A stretch of DNA of 5,873 nt, from assembly GCA_030653335.1 (NCBI GenBank), contig JAURZP010000283.1, forward strand, positions 1-5,873, read 5' to 3'. Of this stretch, positions 4,458 through 5,873 are shown one piece after another. This stretch comes from Methanoregula sp. (lineage in GTDB: Archaea > Halobacteriota > Methanomicrobia > Methanomicrobiales > Methanospirillaceae). A model generated the notes under the pieces. It saw nothing but the letters and a program-made list of their open reading frames with translations, had not been told where the DNA came from and made no database searches. Made by a program: the position numbers and the translations under genes. How positions within the stretch are numbered: the stretch's first letter is position 1; every line of letters begins with the position of its first letter.

Positions 4458-5873
4458 TTATGGATCGCGTCCTTTGGATCCGGAACGTCCTTGTTGCTTG
4501 ATATTCCGGATGAATTCATCCATAGATGCATATGTTTTTACTTTTTCTTTTGCGAGGTTCACGGCAACATTTCTCATTTTTTTTACATACGCAGGCTTGA
4601 TGACTGATTCCGGGGGGTAGTCAATATCCTCCCGGTATTCGATGAGCCATTTCCAGACCGGCAGCACCTGTATGACCGCATTACCCAGCGTAATGGTCTC
4701 CTCCTGGTGGTACGTGAGGATGAGACCGGCAGCCAGATTATGCATGGTCATCGCACCGGCAATGCCGCCAAGTTCCCGGTCCCGGTTCTCCCGCGTGAGT
4801 TCATAGCAGACCTGGATCGCGCCGGTTATCTTTCCCTTGTCTTCCGTGATAAAATCGCACTCTTTGGGGTTCTTAAAGAAATAGACGGATTTTCCCCGGC
4901 GCAGGAGCTCGATGAGTACGAGATTTTCAAGAATCCTGCCTTTGTCATCAGAAAACCGGAATGCGACAGCATTTCTCATGCCGGTATCGATACAGTAGAG
5001 TTTCTTCTCGTTGACGTACTGCTTTTTTAAGGAGAAATCGTACCGGAAGATCTCAAAGATAAGGTACGCCTCTTCTAAAAAACCGACATAATCCCGGACC
5101 GACACAACACTTTTGAACCCGAGCGTGTTTTTTAAGGCATTGTACGTTGCGGCATTTGCGGTATTGGTAAAGAGGTAGTGGGCGAGTTGCCGGAATCCCT
5201 TGACCTCCCGGATCTTAAACCTGCTGATGATGTCCCGGAAAAGGATGTCGTCATAGCACCGCTTGAGGTAATCCGTGTCGCCATATTTCAGGTACTCGGG
5301 GAATCCCCCGCCGGCGAGATACCGGTCGAACTCCGCGAGTATGGCGGCTTTCTTCTTCTCCGTGATCCGGTCAGTGTCAATCGATCTGAACAAAAGGCAT
5401 TCCCGGAACGAGAACGGGTACAGGGTGATTTTGGTATACCGCCCGGTAAGGTGTGTCCCGAGTTCAGCCGAGAGGAGATTTGCATTGGAGCCGGTGAGGA
5501 AGACTTTGTACCCCTCATCATGGATCCTCCGTATGAACCGTTCCCAGCCGGAGACATTCTGGATCTCATCGATAAAGACGACTTTAATGCCCGGAGAAGT
5601 CTTTTCGAATACAAGCATCAGGGCGGGAAAATCTGACAGGGAAAAGTCCATGAGCCGGTCATCATCGAAGTTAATATACAGGAAATCGCTGTACTGCGCT
5701 GACAACTGGCGCATGAGCGTTGACTTGCCGCACCTCCGTATTCCGGTGATAACGACAATCGCATCGGTCTTTACGAATCGAACGGTTTCGATCTCCCGGG
5801 GTATACCGGGGTTGCGGGAAAGGAACGATTCTTTTTGGGTGAGTACGAGTTCTTCGAGCTGTGGGGCCGGGAT
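4458..5873 (-). CDS. AAA-type ATPase with DUF4143-like C-terminal region (start outside window)
   Basis: The frame is open from the window edge at 5873 to a TAA at 4458-4460, giving at least 471 residues. An internal ATG at 5714 is not the start, because Walker A (GIRRCGKST, window residues 44-52) lies upstream of it. Only a short N-terminal piece should be missing. Walker B is VVFIDEIQ, followed by FLTGSNANLL and the LTGRYTKITLYPFSFRE segment typical of AAA_14 proteins. The DUF4143-like half begins near GGGFPEYL and includes ENLVLIELLRRG, ECDFI and AIQVCYEL. That last part resembles a PD-(D/E)XK fold but has Cys where a nuclease would have Lys, as I recall is common in archaeal members. After PVWKWLIEY, the usual end, there is an extra tail of about 55 residues. 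The product is probably cytoplasmic. Family members are very abundant in archaea, often near mobile or toxin-antitoxin genes; their role is not known. Confidence 0.85.
   Translation of the reverse strand: MPAPQLEELVLTQKESFLSRNPGIPREIETVRFVKTDAIVVITGIRRCGKSTLMRQLSAQYSDFLYINFDDDRLMDFSLSDFPALMLVFEKTSPGIKVVFIDEIQNVSGWERFIRRIHDEGYKVFLTGSNANLLSAELGTHLTGRYTKITLYPFSFRECLLFRSIDTDRITEKKKAAILAEFDRYLAGGGFPEYLKYGDTDYLKRCYDDILFRDIISRFKIREVKGFRQLAHYLFTNTANAATYNALKNTLGFKSVVSVRDYVGFLEEAYLIFEIFRYDFSLKKQYVNEKKLYCIDTGMRNAVAFRFSDDKGRILENLVLIELLRRGKSVYFFKNPKECDFITEDKGKITGAIQVCYELTRENRDRELGGIAGAMTMHNLAAGLILTYHQEETITLGNAVIQVLPVWKWLIEYREDIDYPPESVIKPAYVKKMRNVAVNLAKEKVKTYASMDEFIRNIKQQGRSGSKGRDP

Noticed and set aside
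5178..5636. Plus-strand ORF of 152 codons
   Set aside because: It lies wholly inside the ATPase gene on the opposite strand and has a composition typical of an antisense shadow.
5714..5716. ATG at 5714 as the start of the ATPase
   Set aside because: Starting there would exclude the Walker A motif immediately upstream, and the frame is open to the window edge.

Overview
The window looks like a piece of a euryarchaeal methanogen chromosome, most likely from the Methanomicrobiales (Methanoregula-like). This is inferred from gene content and signals, not from a marker gene. The supporting features are an archaeal AAA/DUF4143-type ATPase, an MNT-type nucleotidyltransferase with a HEPN partner, a small SET-domain methyltransferase, GGAGGTGA-type ribosome binding sites, TTTGATATA-like promoter boxes, and plain T-run gene ends. 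There are no rRNA or tRNA genes, no CRISPR array and no recognisable transposase.

Layout. Bases 1-282 (+) hold the tail of an unrecognised gene and a 69-codon small protein broken by one extra base. Bases 485-1659 (-) hold two neighbouring P-loop kinases: an AroK (shikimate kinase)-like enzyme and a second nucleotide/small-molecule kinase-like protein. Bases 1678-2128 (-) hold a decayed gene that resembles an AbiEi-type (type IV antitoxin) protein. Bases 2177-2251 (-) are a short remnant of an unknown family. Bases 2415-2930 (+) encode an intact SET-domain protein. Bases 3015-3433 (-) are a mosaic: a larger remnant of that unknown family joined to a second, truncated and stop-containing copy of the AroK-like gene's 5' end. 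Bases 3493-4115 (-) are a HepT-MntA toxin-antitoxin operon whose nucleotidyltransferase is intact but whose HEPN toxin is broken. Bases 4458-5873 (-) are most of a large ATPase whose start lies outside the window.

How it fits together. Five genes look intact or intact within the window: the two kinases, the SET protein, the MntA-like nucleotidyltransferase and the ATPase. They are interspersed with at least five broken or partial genes. Small toxin-antitoxin-like genes, duplicated fragments and remnants on both sides of the SET gene mark this as a decaying accessory island. I do not see a complete new multi-gene system. The most informative results are reconstructions: the HepT gene becomes a clean 110-residue protein after removing three single bases, and even then it carries a His-to-Tyr change in its RX4HXY ribonuclease motif. 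All five indels I could place confidently are single-base insertions, so an assembly or sequencing-error explanation must be excluded before the decay is taken as biological.
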